From UBA2421 sp964641895 (GTDB taxonomy: Bacteria > Planctomycetota > Phycisphaerae > Tepidisphaerales > Tepidisphaeraceae): a DNA stretch of 64,000 nt. The notes below the pieces were generated by a model that was given only the letters and a program-made list of their open reading frames with translations, had not been told where the DNA came from and searched no databases. The position numbers were made by a program, and so were the translations under genes. The stretch spans positions 22,314 to 86,313 of the forward strand of contig CAZXLA010000001.1 in NCBI GenBank assembly GCA_964641895.1. The letters run 5' to 3'. Numbering within the stretch: the first letter of the stretch is position 1; each line of letters begins with the position of its first letter. Of the stretch, positions 26,209 through 33,972 are shown piece by piece.

Positions 26209-26589
26209 TCAGGTCAGCAGTCGCTTTGCCGTTAAATAGCCGATCCATGTTGCGATAATTGCGATGGCGTTGCTGAGCACCACGTAGGTTGCCGCCGTCG
26301 CCGGTCGGCCATCGTGGAAGAGTTGGATCGTTTCGCGCCCGAAGCTGCTGAACGTGGTGTATCCGCCGAGCACGCCGATGAGGATGCCCATGCGGACGTC
26401 TTCGCGCACGAGCCACGGTCCCTCGAACGCCGTCGCCAGGAACCCGATCGCCAGGCATCCGCTCACATTGACGACCAGCGTGCCCATCGGAAACCCCGAC
26501 CCCCAAGCCTGCTGCGCCAGCCCGCCCAGCCCGTAGCGCAAAAGCCCCCCGACGCCGGCGCCCAGGAAGATGTAAATCAGTTTCGACAT
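26209..26589 (-). CDS. crcB: Fluoride channel CrcB/Fluc
   Basis: The 126-residue protein has four membrane segments and the Fluc signatures 'GAGVGGLLRYGL', 'GTLVVNVSGCLAIGFL' and 'GVLGGYTTFSSFGRE'. The last contains the conserved TTFSSF phenylalanine track. Fluc dimers export fluoride. The gene follows comM by 56 bp on the same strand. There is no room for, and no sign of, a fluoride riboswitch directly upstream. Confidence 0.93.
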   Translation of the reverse strand: MSKLIYIFLGAGVGGLLRYGLGGLAQQAWGSGFPMGTLVVNVSGCLAIGFLATAFEGPWLVREDVRMGILIGVLGGYTTFSSFGRETIQLFHDGRPATAATYVVLSNAIAIIATWIGYLTAKRLLT

Positions 26590-26645
26590 GCGGTGGTGAC
26601 GGATATCGCCGGTCGAATAACATCGCGACCGTCTTCATGAATCGA

Positions 26646-28151
26646 CTACTGCTTCCGATCCAGCAACCGATACTGAATCCCCTCCGCCAGATGCTGCTCC
26701 TGAATTTCATCCGATGAATCCATATCCGCGATCGTGCGCGCCACGCGGCGCACTTTGTCGTAGGCGCGGGCGCTCAGGCCCAATTCATCCATCGCCTGCT
26801 TCATCAGCAGCAGGCATGATTCGCTTAAGTTGCAATGCTTTTGCAGCAATTTGCTCGACATTTGCGCGTTGAGCGTGTCGTCGCCGAAGCGGGCGCGTTG
26901 GCGCTTTCTGGCGTTATCCACCTGCTGGCGCATGGTGGCGCTGTCGGTGCCGGCGCGTTTGCCGGTGAGTTCCTTGTACGGAACGGCGGGAACTTCTACA
27001 TGGATATCGATGCGATCGACCAGCGGGCCCGAGAGGCGCGAGAGGTATTTGTCGCGGTGGCGGGGGTCTTTGGGGTCGTGGCCGCTGGCGGTGGGGTTGG
27101 TGGCGGCGACGAGCATGAAGCGGGCCGGGAACTTGATCGACCCATGTACGCGGGCGATCGTCACTTCCCCGCCTTCGAGCGGTTGCCGGAGCATTTCCAG
27201 CGCGTAACGGCTGAACTCGGGGAGTTCATCCAAGAAAAGTACGCCGTTGTGGGCCAGCGAGACTTCGCCGGGTTTCGGGATCGCCCCGCCGCCGATGAGC
27301 GCCGGGGCGCTGGCGCTGTGGTGGGGCGATCGGCAGGGGCGCTGATCCATGAGCGCCACGCCGTCGGGAAGGAGACCGAGCGCCGAATAAATGCGCGTCG
27401 TCTCAAGCGATTCGTTGCGCGTCAGCGGCGGCATGATGCCGGGGATGCGGGAAGCCAACATCGTCTTACCCGTGCCGGGCGGGCCGATCATCAGCAGATT
27501 GTGCTGCGCGGCGGACGCAATGGTGATGGCGCGCTTCACTGCTTCCTGCCCGCGGACGTCGGAAAAATCGAGCAGTTCGCTGTGCGATGACGACGTGTAC
27601 GATTGCCCGTCGAGTTCGTAAGGCACCATCGGCAGTGTTTCGTTTAAGAACGACACCGCCTGCGACAACGACGAGACCGGGTAGACCTCAATGCCTTCCA
27701 CCACCGCGGCTTCCATCGCGTTTTCGGCCGGCAGGATCACGCCGCGGAATTTCTTCTGCTTGGCGAGCAGTGCCATTGAAAGGCCGCCTTTGATTTTTCT
27801 CACCCGGCCGTCGAGCGCCAGTTCGCCGCCGATGAGGAAATCTTTGTGGTTGTTGTTCTGGATGAAGTTGGTGCCGCGCAGCAGGCCAATGGCGATGGGC
27901 AGATCGAGGCTCGGTCCTTCCTTCTTCACGTCGGCCGGGGCGAGGTTGATGACGACGTCTTTGCCGGGGTGCGAATAGCCGCTGTTGACCATTGCGCGGT
28001 AAACGCGATCGATGCTTTCTTTGACCGCCGTCTGCGCCAAACCGACGATGGTCGCCTTCTCCACGCCGCCGCGACTTCCGACGTCGGCCTCCACCTCGCA
28101 GGGGAGCGCTTCGATGCCGATCAACATGTAACTATGAACCCGGGATAGCAC
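26646..28151 (-). CDS. comM: YifB/ComM family Mg-chelatase-like AAA+ ATPase
   Basis: The N-terminal Lon-protease-like domain ('VGLAQTAVKESIDRVYRA', 'DLPIAIGLLRG') is followed by an AAA+ core with Walker A 'GPPGTGKT', 'PCRSPHHSASAPALIGGG', Walker B 'VLFLDELPEF' and 'LVAATNPTASG', and a C-terminal 'GLSARAYDKVRRVARTIADM'. ComM is a branch-migration helicase in natural transformation. The GTG start (giving MLSRVHSY) is chosen because family members begin in this way; the longer frame upstream encodes repeat-derived 'GTGFQPV'. Confidence 0.9.
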   Translation of the reverse strand: MLSRVHSYMLIGIEALPCEVEADVGSRGGVEKATIVGLAQTAVKESIDRVYRAMVNSGYSHPGKDVVINLAPADVKKEGPSLDLPIAIGLLRGTNFIQNNNHKDFLIGGELALDGRVRKIKGGLSMALLAKQKKFRGVILPAENAMEAAVVEGIEVYPVSSLSQAVSFLNETLPMVPYELDGQSYTSSSHSELLDFSDVRGQEAVKRAITIASAAQHNLLMIGPPGTGKTMLASRIPGIMPPLTRNESLETTRIYSALGLLPDGVALMDQRPCRSPHHSASAPALIGGGAIPKPGEVSLAHNGVLFLDELPEFSRYALEMLRQPLEGGEVTIARVHGSIKFPARFMLVAATNPTASGHDPKDPRHRDKYLSRLSGPLVDRIDIHVEVPAVPYKELTGKRAGTDSATMRQQVDNARKRQRARFGDDTLNAQMSSKLLQKHCNLSESCLLLMKQAMDELGLSARAYDKVRRVARTIADMDSSDEIQEQHLAEGIQYRLLDRKQ

Positions 28152-28215
28152 GCGGGGGATTGTATTGAATCCCCGCTCCCGAACAAAGACAAAACCGGAT
28201 TGGAGACAGGGGACT

Positions 28216-28232
28216 ACGGGTTGGAAGCCCGT
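28216..28232. repeat. ACGGG-N7-CCCGT hairpin (GTGFQPV-type repeat)
   Basis: ACGGGTTGGAAGCCCGT matches the modules at 28899-28944. Such elements translate as GTGFQPV when read in frame. Confidence 0.5.
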
Positions 28233-28246
28233 GCCGCTTGATACGG

Positions 28247-28855
28247 CTACTTCTTTGCAGCCGCGAAAACCCGCTTCAGGTCGAGTTTGAAGCCGGGGAG
28301 CCGGTGTGTGGAATATTTTTGCGACGGCTTCACCACCGACTGCTTCCACTGGCCGCGCCAACGTGAAAGGACGGTCATTTGCTGTTTGGCCGCGTCAACG
28401 ATCCAGTATTCTTCCACGCCGACCTCAAGATACTCGTCGGGCTTTTCATCGTAATCGCGCTTGTGCGATCGCTCACTGACGACTTCAACGACGATTTCGG
28501 GAATCCAGATTGACCAGGGATGCGGAACATCGGGGGCGGTCGAGCAGTAAATGAGCAGATCGGGATGTCGTTCGGATTCGCTCGGACCGATGAGGAGCTT
28601 GGCATCGCTGCCGCCGGAGAGGTATTCGATGACCGTCTCGTTGGCGACCTGGTAAACAACCAACTGGTTGCGAAGTTCCTGCACTTGTTTGCCGTGATCC
28701 AGTTTAGGGACGTCGCTCACTTCGATAACCCCTTTCGCCAATTCGTAGATGGAACCTTCTTGCGCAATGGCCCGATCGAAGTCATCGAGGCTCATACGCC
28801 GGCCGTGGTCTTTCGGGCCAACTTTGATTTGTTTTCTGCGGGCAACGTCGAGCAT
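28247..28855 (-). CDS. Uma2 family (DUF820) PD-(D/E)XK nuclease-like protein
   Basis: The 202-residue protein carries the Uma2 pattern 'YELAKGVIEVSDVP', 'RHPDLLIYCST', 'IPEIVVEVVSE' and 'EKPDEYLEVGVEEYWIVDAA', with candidate catalytic Asp, Glu and Lys. These proteins are abundant in cyanobacteria and planctomycetes; their role is unknown. A TATACT hexamer ends 8 bases before the ATG and no SD is seen, so the mRNA may be leaderless. Upstream in-frame residues (MGFQPM) are repeat-derived. Confidence 0.8.
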   Translation of the reverse strand: MLDVARRKQIKVGPKDHGRRMSLDDFDRAIAQEGSIYELAKGVIEVSDVPKLDHGKQVQELRNQLVVYQVANETVIEYLSGGSDAKLLIGPSESERHPDLLIYCSTAPDVPHPWSIWIPEIVVEVVSERSHKRDYDEKPDEYLEVGVEEYWIVDAAKQQMTVLSRWRGQWKQSVVKPSQKYSTHRLPGFKLDLKRVFAAAKK

Positions 28856-28898
28856 GGACTTAGTATAACACAGCGTGAAAGGGCTGCTACGACAAATC

Positions 28899-28944
28899 AT
28901 GGGTTGAAAACCCATGTTACATTGAAGACGGGTTGGAAACCCGT
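28899..28944. repeat. Two GGGTTGGAAACCC-type hairpins
   Basis: ATGGGTTGAAAACCCAT and ACGGGTTGGAAACCCGT follow each other between aroC and the Uma2 gene. They belong to the same family as 28216. Confidence 0.65.
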
Positions 28945-28950
28945 GCTCCG

Positions 28951-30150
28951 TTAGCTGAGGGGCAGTTTTCTTGCTGTTGCCAAAAACAGGTCGTAGTTCT
29001 GCTTCATTTCGCCAAGCGAATCGCCGCTGAATTTCTCGATCAAGGCACGGGCGATTTCGAACGCGATCACGTTTTCCATGATCACGCTGGCGGCGGCGAT
29101 GGCGCTGATGTCGCTGCGCTCCCAGCCGGCTTCGCTGGGTTGCTTGGTGTTGAGGTCGATGCTGGCCAGCGGCTTGCCGAGCGTGCTGATGGGTTTCATG
29201 GCGCCGCGGACGATGATCGGTTGGCCGTTGGTCATACCGCCTTCTAGCCCGCCGGCGTTGTTGGTTTTGCGGACGAATCCGAGCGACGGCGAATCTTTCT
29301 GCGCCGCTTCGTAGGCGATCTCGTCATGCACCTGCGAGCCGGGGAGCTTGGCGCATTCGAAGCCCATGCCGATTTCCATACCCTTGAACGCCTGAATCGC
29401 CATGACGGCGGCGGCGATGCGGCTGTCGAGTCGGCCGTCCCAGGTCATGCAACTTCCCAACCCGATGGGGCAATTGAACACGCGCGCCTCGACAACTCCG
29501 CCGGCGGTGTCTTTGTTCTGCTTCATCTGGGTGATGAAGTCTCTGAAGCTTTGAGATGCTTGCTCGTCGGGGCAGTAGACGTCGGAGGCGTCGCGCGATT
29601 GCACCAATTGCGCGATCGATCCGGGGCTGAAGCCTCCGGCTTGTGGCGCATCGAACGCATCCACGCGGGCGGTGACCGTGCCGACCGCGCGGACGAAACC
29701 GAAGACTTCAATGCCGAACTGTTTGAGCAGACATCGCGCGAGTGCTCCGGCGGCGACGCGGGCGGCGGTTTCGCGCGCGCTGGCGCGCTCGAGCGTTTCG
29801 CGGCAGTCTGTCGTCAGCCATTTGATCGACCCGGCTAAGTCGGCGTGGCCCGGGCGCGGACGATGCAGCGGCGGGGTGGCGGCGGGGTCGTCCAGGCGGT
29901 AGTCGCGATTTTGAATCAACATGGCGATCGGCGAGGCGATCGTCTTGCCCATGCGCACGCCGGTGAGAAAGTCGGCGGTGTCGGTCTCGATTTTCTGCCG
30001 CCCGCCGCGCCCGTAGCCACCTTGGCGGCGCTTTAGTTCATTGTTGATGAAATCCAGATCCACAGGCACGCCCGCGGGCATGCCTTCGACCAGCGCGATC
30101 AAGGCTTTGCCGTGTGATTCGCCGGCGGTGCGATAACTCAAACTCGCCAT
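28951..30150 (-). CDS. aroC: Chorismate synthase
   Basis: The 399-residue product has the chorismate synthase signatures 'TAGESHGKALIALVEGMPAG' at the N-terminus, 'RRQGGYGRGGRQKIETD', 'RPRPGHADLAGSIKW' and 'NNAGGLEGGMTNGQPI'. It removes phosphate from EPSP to form chorismate with reduced FMN. The ATG at MASLSYR is preferred over one seven codons upstream. No other shikimate gene is near. Confidence 0.95.
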   Translation of the reverse strand: MASLSYRTAGESHGKALIALVEGMPAGVPVDLDFINNELKRRQGGYGRGGRQKIETDTADFLTGVRMGKTIASPIAMLIQNRDYRLDDPAATPPLHRPRPGHADLAGSIKWLTTDCRETLERASARETAARVAAGALARCLLKQFGIEVFGFVRAVGTVTARVDAFDAPQAGGFSPGSIAQLVQSRDASDVYCPDEQASQSFRDFITQMKQNKDTAGGVVEARVFNCPIGLGSCMTWDGRLDSRIAAAVMAIQAFKGMEIGMGFECAKLPGSQVHDEIAYEAAQKDSPSLGFVRKTNNAGGLEGGMTNGQPIIVRGAMKPISTLGKPLASIDLNTKQPSEAGWERSDISAIAAASVIMENVIAFEIARALIEKFSGDSLGEMKQNYDLFLATARKLPLS

Positions 30151-30203
30151 ACCCGCGATAGTATCAGACAAATCACCCCTTGTCCGCGAGCAAATTGCAA
30201 ATC

Positions 30204-30605
30204 CTAAATCGAGCTTCGGAATACGTTGAACTCAATTGACGATTGAGTTCGACATCGCTCAAAGTCTGAATCGGTCGTCAGAAAAGTGTGGCACTTTGTT
30301 TCTAGTGCGGTTGCCAGGTGGATGGCATCCGGAACTTTGAGTTTGAAATTAGCACGCACATATGCTGCGACGCGTGCAATGGCGGAATCTACGTCGACGA
30401 GATCGACATCCGACGAATCGAAGTATGCGTCGAACGCTTGCACAACTTCGATCATCTTAAGTTCGATTGGTTTGCAGACGCATTCAATGTAGGCAACTTG
30501 CGACGTCACGACTTTCTGCGACCCAATGAGTTTTTCCAACTCGGCCCGAACATCGGCCGGCGCGGCCACCAGGCGCATAATCACGCCGGAATCAAGGTAA
30601 ATCAT
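30204..30605 (-). CDS. VapC-like PIN-domain toxin
   Basis: The 133-residue PIN protein starts MIYLDSGVIMRL, with the first acidic residue in 'YLDSG'. It has 'YIECVCKP' with Glu, 'PDAIHLATALE' with the third Asp and 'FLTTDSDF' with the fourth. VapC toxins cleave tRNA or rRNA. Its ATG overlaps the TGA of the antitoxin gene (ATGA), which places the pair in one coupled operon. Confidence 0.82.
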   Translation of the reverse strand: MIYLDSGVIMRLVAAPADVRAELEKLIGSQKVVTSQVAYIECVCKPIELKMIEVVQAFDAYFDSSDVDLVDVDSAIARVAAYVRANFKLKVPDAIHLATALETKCHTFLTTDSDFERCRTQSSIEFNVFRSSI

Positions 30606-30829
30606 GGCTCGTCCCATTCATTGCGAAGTTCGTCGAGCCACAAATCCATCTCCTTCTCCGATCGCGGGTTCTTCAACTTGCCAATTACATCGCGCCAGGA
30701 ATGTCGCGCCTTATTCGGTTCTCCGACAAGCAACAGGACCTCGCCGGGGCCGCGCGCGCGAAGCTCCTGAGGGACGTCGATTGTTTCGCCATCGAAGTTG
30801 ACAGGAATAGCAATTAGGCGGTTGCGCAT
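30602..30829 (-). CDS. VapB-like antitoxin
   Basis: This 75-residue protein is encoded directly before the PIN toxin. It opens with a short beta-rich segment ('IAIPVNFDGETIDVPQELR') and ends in an acidic helix ('MDLWLDELRNEWDEP') suited to wrapping a toxin. The assignment rests on position and size rather than on a recognised DNA-binding family. Confidence 0.65.
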   Translation of the reverse strand: MRNRLIAIPVNFDGETIDVPQELRARGPGEVLLLVGEPNKARHSWRDVIGKLKNPRSEKEMDLWLDELRNEWDEP

Positions 30830-30863
30830 AACATCATCATACCATCAAACTCCGAGCCGCGCG

Positions 30864-31757
30864 CTACTTTTGCCAAGGCCGCGAGGTCAGCGTTTCATAG
30901 GCTTCGACGTATCGCGCGCGGGTTCCCTCCACCACATCAACCGGCAGCGGCGGGGCGGGGGGGGACTTATTCCAATCCAGCGTTTCGAGGTAAGTGCGGA
31001 CGAACTGCTTATCGTAACTTTCCTGTTCGCGACCCGGTTGATACTTTTCGGCGGGCCAGAAGCGGCTGCTGTCGGGGGTCAGCATTTCGTCGATGATGAT
31101 GATGCGCTGGCCGGGCATCATGCCGAATTCAAACTTCGTATCGGCGATGATGATCCCGCGTTGCAGCGCGTATTCGGCGGCTCGGTTGTAGATGGTCAGC
31201 GTGCGGTCGCGCAGCTCGTTTGCCACGTTCGCGCCGACGCGCCGCACCACTTCATCAAAGCCCACATTGATGTCGTGCCCAGATTCTTCCTTGGTGGCGG
31301 GTGTGAAGATCGGCTCGGGGAGTTTGTCACACAACTTCAACCCAGACGGCAGCTTGATGCCGCAGACCGTGCCGCTCTGTTGATACTCTTTCCACCCGCT
31401 ACCGGCTAAGTATCCTCGCGCCACGCACTCGATGGGGATGACGTCGGCCTTGATCGTGAACATCGCCCGGCCTTCAATCTGATCGGCAAAACCGCGCAAA
31501 TGTGCGGGAAGCCGGTGCGCATCGGATTCGATCAGGTGGTTCTCAAACTGTGGCGAAAAATGGTCGAACCAGAACAGGCTGAGTTGGGTAAGGATTTTTC
31601 CTTTGTCGGGAATGCCGTTGGGCATCACACAGTCGAACGCGCTGATGCGATCGGTGGCGACGATCAGCAGGTGATCGCCCAGGTCATAAACATCGCGCAC
31701 TTTCCCCCGGCGGACGAGAAAGGGCAGATCGCTTTGAAGCAGTGCTTCGCTCGACAT
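30864..31757 (-). CDS. purC: Phosphoribosylaminoimidazole-succinocarboxamide synthase
   Basis: The 297-residue product has the SAICAR synthetase motifs 'GKVRDVYDLGDHLLIVATDR', 'FDCVMPNGIPDKGKILT', 'VARGYLAGSGWKEY' and 'ADTKFEFGM', ending 'DEMLTPDSSRFWP'. It joins CAIR and aspartate in purine synthesis. The start MSSEALLQ fits the family; the frame is open ten codons further upstream. Confidence 0.95.
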   Translation of the reverse strand: MSSEALLQSDLPFLVRRGKVRDVYDLGDHLLIVATDRISAFDCVMPNGIPDKGKILTQLSLFWFDHFSPQFENHLIESDAHRLPAHLRGFADQIEGRAMFTIKADVIPIECVARGYLAGSGWKEYQQSGTVCGIKLPSGLKLCDKLPEPIFTPATKEESGHDINVGFDEVVRRVGANVANELRDRTLTIYNRAAEYALQRGIIIADTKFEFGMMPGQRIIIIDEMLTPDSSRFWPAEKYQPGREQESYDKQFVRTYLETLDWNKSPPAPPLPVDVVEGTRARYVEAYETLTSRPWQK

Positions 31758-31915
31758 GCCCCCGACACTAAGCGACACCACCGCCACATTGCAACGGGTG
31801 TTCGCGAAATTTGCCCGCAGCAGGTTGGTGCCGGATGCGCTGCCGTTGTTTGAACCGCGGGAGTGAATTAAGATGAGTGGATTATTAAAGCGACGCCAAG
31901 GCTCGACGCAATCTC

Positions 31916-33421
31916 ATGCCAATTCTCTTTGAAATCTACCGCGACGGAAAGCGACTCACGCAGTTTTCGCCTGTAAACCCGGTGGCAATGGGGCCTGAAA
32001 GCGTGCCCATTCCCGGCGAAGTGACATTCGAGAACGGCCAACTACGCCTCAGCCGAACCGACGAGCACGCGGTCGGCCTGTCGCTTCTTTGGGAAGTGAA
32101 TGCGAACGGGTGTTATCACCTGGAGACGACGCGCCTGCTGCCGCGCGCCGCGCCGTATAACCTTAACGTCGAGCTCGCCCGCTGCCGTTTGATGAAGATC
32201 GTGCAGAAGCAGGAAGATTGGAACCTATTCGACTTTCCGCGCGCCGATCAGTTCGCCGCCATGTTTCGGGACGCTCAGGACCTGTTCGCCGATGCGCTGG
32301 GCAAGCTGCACGAACCGGCAGCGGCGGCGCAACTGGCTGATCAATCGCTGGCGATCGCGATCGATCTTTCCGAGCAGCTCGCGAGTTTTCATGGTGAATT
32401 GCTCCTGAACCGCCGCCGAGCCACCGGCGGCATTCCGCGGCATGTGTTCGGCTGCCGGGTGGATTCGACGATCCAGAACCAGCGTTACAAAGATACGATC
32501 ACTGAGCAGTTCGATTGCGCTGTATTGCCGATGAGTTGGAAGCAACTTCAGCCGCAAGAAGATAACTTTGTCACCGAGCCGGTGGATGAGTGGGTGGAGC
32601 AACTTAGTCGCAAGCGCATTCCGATTATCGCCGGACCTCTGGTGGATTTATCGGATGGCGGGATGCCCGACTGGTCGTTCATCTGGGAGCACGATTTCGA
32701 TACGCTGCGCGAACTTGCGTATGAGTTTGTGCAGAAGGTTGTCCACCGCTATCGCAAAGCCGTCAACGTGTGGAACGTGGTGGCGGGGCTGCACACCAGC
32801 AACCATTTTACGCTGTCGTTCGAGCAGATAATTGAGCTTACACGATTGCTCGTGGCGCAAGTGAAGACGCTGCTTCCCAATGCGCGAACGCTTGTCACGG
32901 TCACCGAACCCTACGGCGAGTATCACGCCAAAGGCCACAGCAGCGTTCCGCCGATGCTGTACGCCGAAATGGTGGCACAGGCCGGCGTGAATTTCGACGC
33001 CTTCGGCCTAGAAATTCAGATGGGCGTCCCGCGGGCAGGCTCATTTACGCGGGATTTGTTTCAGATCAGTTCGATGCTCGACCGTTTCAGCACGACGGGT
33101 CGCCCGGTGTTTGTGACCGCCGTGACCGTGCCGGATCGCCAGGACCCGGATCCGAATGATAAATCAGACGGCACACTCAACCCCGCCGCCGCCGGTCGGT
33201 GGCATCGGCCGTGGGATCCGAATCTGCAGGCCGAATGGATTGATGCGGTGTATCGGCTCATGCTCAGCAAGCCGTACATTGAATCCATCGCGTGGGGCGA
33301 CCTGGCCGACATCAACCCGTCCTTGCCGGGCGCGGGGCTGCTGGATGACATGCTCAAGCCCAAGCCGTCGTTCAAGAAGATTCAGGAAATGCGCGACCAG
33401 TTTCATCGCCTCAAGCGATAG
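31916..33421 (+). CDS. GH10 xylanase-like protein without catalytic glutamates
   Basis: The N-terminal 170 residues are not recognised. From about residue 175 the sequence follows a glycoside hydrolase family 10 barrel: 'VLPMSWKQLQPQEDNF', 'RKAVNVWNVVAGLHTSN' (GH10: WDVVNEA), 'FDAFGLEIQMG' (GVGLQxH) and 'GRPVFVTAVTVPD' (iTElD). The acid/base Glu position holds Gly291 and the nucleophile position holds Ala402. No signal peptide is seen. The protein may bind carbohydrate without cleaving it, or use other residues. Confidence 0.65.
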   Translation: MPILFEIYRDGKRLTQFSPVNPVAMGPESVPIPGEVTFENGQLRLSRTDEHAVGLSLLWEVNANGCYHLETTRLLPRAAPYNLNVELARCRLMKIVQKQEDWNLFDFPRADQFAAMFRDAQDLFADALGKLHEPAAAAQLADQSLAIAIDLSEQLASFHGELLLNRRRATGGIPRHVFGCRVDSTIQNQRYKDTITEQFDCAVLPMSWKQLQPQEDNFVTEPVDEWVEQLSRKRIPIIAGPLVDLSDGGMPDWSFIWEHDFDTLRELAYEFVQKVVHRYRKAVNVWNVVAGLHTSNHFTLSFEQIIELTRLLVAQVKTLLPNARTLVTVTEPYGEYHAKGHSSVPPMLYAEMVAQAGVNFDAFGLEIQMGVPRAGSFTRDLFQISSMLDRFSTTGRPVFVTAVTVPDRQDPDPNDKSDGTLNPAAAGRWHRPWDPNLQAEWIDAVYRLMLSKPYIESIAWGDLADINPSLPGAGLLDDMLKPKPSFKKIQEMRDQFHRLKR

Positions 33422-33430
33422 ATTCCTACA

Positions 33431-33859
33431 ATGCCCGGTTCTTCCGACACTATCGCCTGGATGCCGCCGCAGCGGCGCGTTTTGCTCCTGCTGACGACGG
33501 TGGTTGTGCTCTACATCGGATTCCGTCTGCTTCGCGACCGTACGACAGTGGCGGATTCACCCCCGCTACGCGGCGCGCGCCTGTACGAGCTGCGCGACCG
33601 GATCGATCCAAACACCGCCGACATCGCCACGCTCGCGGCGCTGCCCGGATTGGGCGAGAAGCGCGCCACCGATATCGTCAACCTCCGCGAGCAACTGGTT
33701 CGAAAGTCGCCCGGTCGTCCGGCATTTGCCCGGCCCGAAGACCTGCTCAAGGTTAGCGGCATCGGCGCCGTGATGATGATGCAATTGACGCCCTACCTGG
33801 TCTTTCCCTCCGCCAACACTGCGACAACGAAAGCGGGAACCATAGATGAACACAAATGA
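33431..33859 (+). CDS. ComEA-like membrane-anchored helix-hairpin-helix protein
   Basis: One N-terminal membrane helix ('VLLLLTTVVVLYIGFRLL') is followed by a helix-hairpin-helix unit: 'IDPNTADIATLAALPGLG' opens it and 'DLLKVSGIGAVMMMQLTPYL' closes it. ComEA proteins bind DNA at the cell surface during uptake; a structural role is also possible. The last codons (TIDEHK) and the TGA stop are part of a decamer repeat. It starts 9 bp after the GH10-like gene. Confidence 0.75.
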   Translation: MPGSSDTIAWMPPQRRVLLLLTTVVVLYIGFRLLRDRTTVADSPPLRGARLYELRDRIDPNTADIATLAALPGLGEKRATDIVNLREQLVRKSPGRPAFARPEDLLKVSGIGAVMMMQLTPYLVFPSANTATTKAGTIDEHK

Positions 33860-33936
33860 ACACAGATAAACGTTGGGTTTTAAAGTGGTAAGCCACTCTC
33901 TCATCCGTGTCGATCTGCGTTCGTCTGTGGTTTCAG
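33844..33936. repeat. Inverted decamer repeat before uvrB
   Basis: The left arm has GATGAACACA-type units and the right arm has ATCTGCGTTCGTCTGTGG-type units in inverse orientation. It belongs to the same family as 12764 and 20913. Confidence 0.75.
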
Positions 33937-33972
33937 ATTTCTCGGGCATACAATCAAGGTTGGAGGTGAGCC

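Noticed and set aside
26590..26645. Fluoride riboswitch upstream of crcB
   Set aside because: Only 56 bp separate crcB from comM and none of the conserved crcB-motif sequence was seen.
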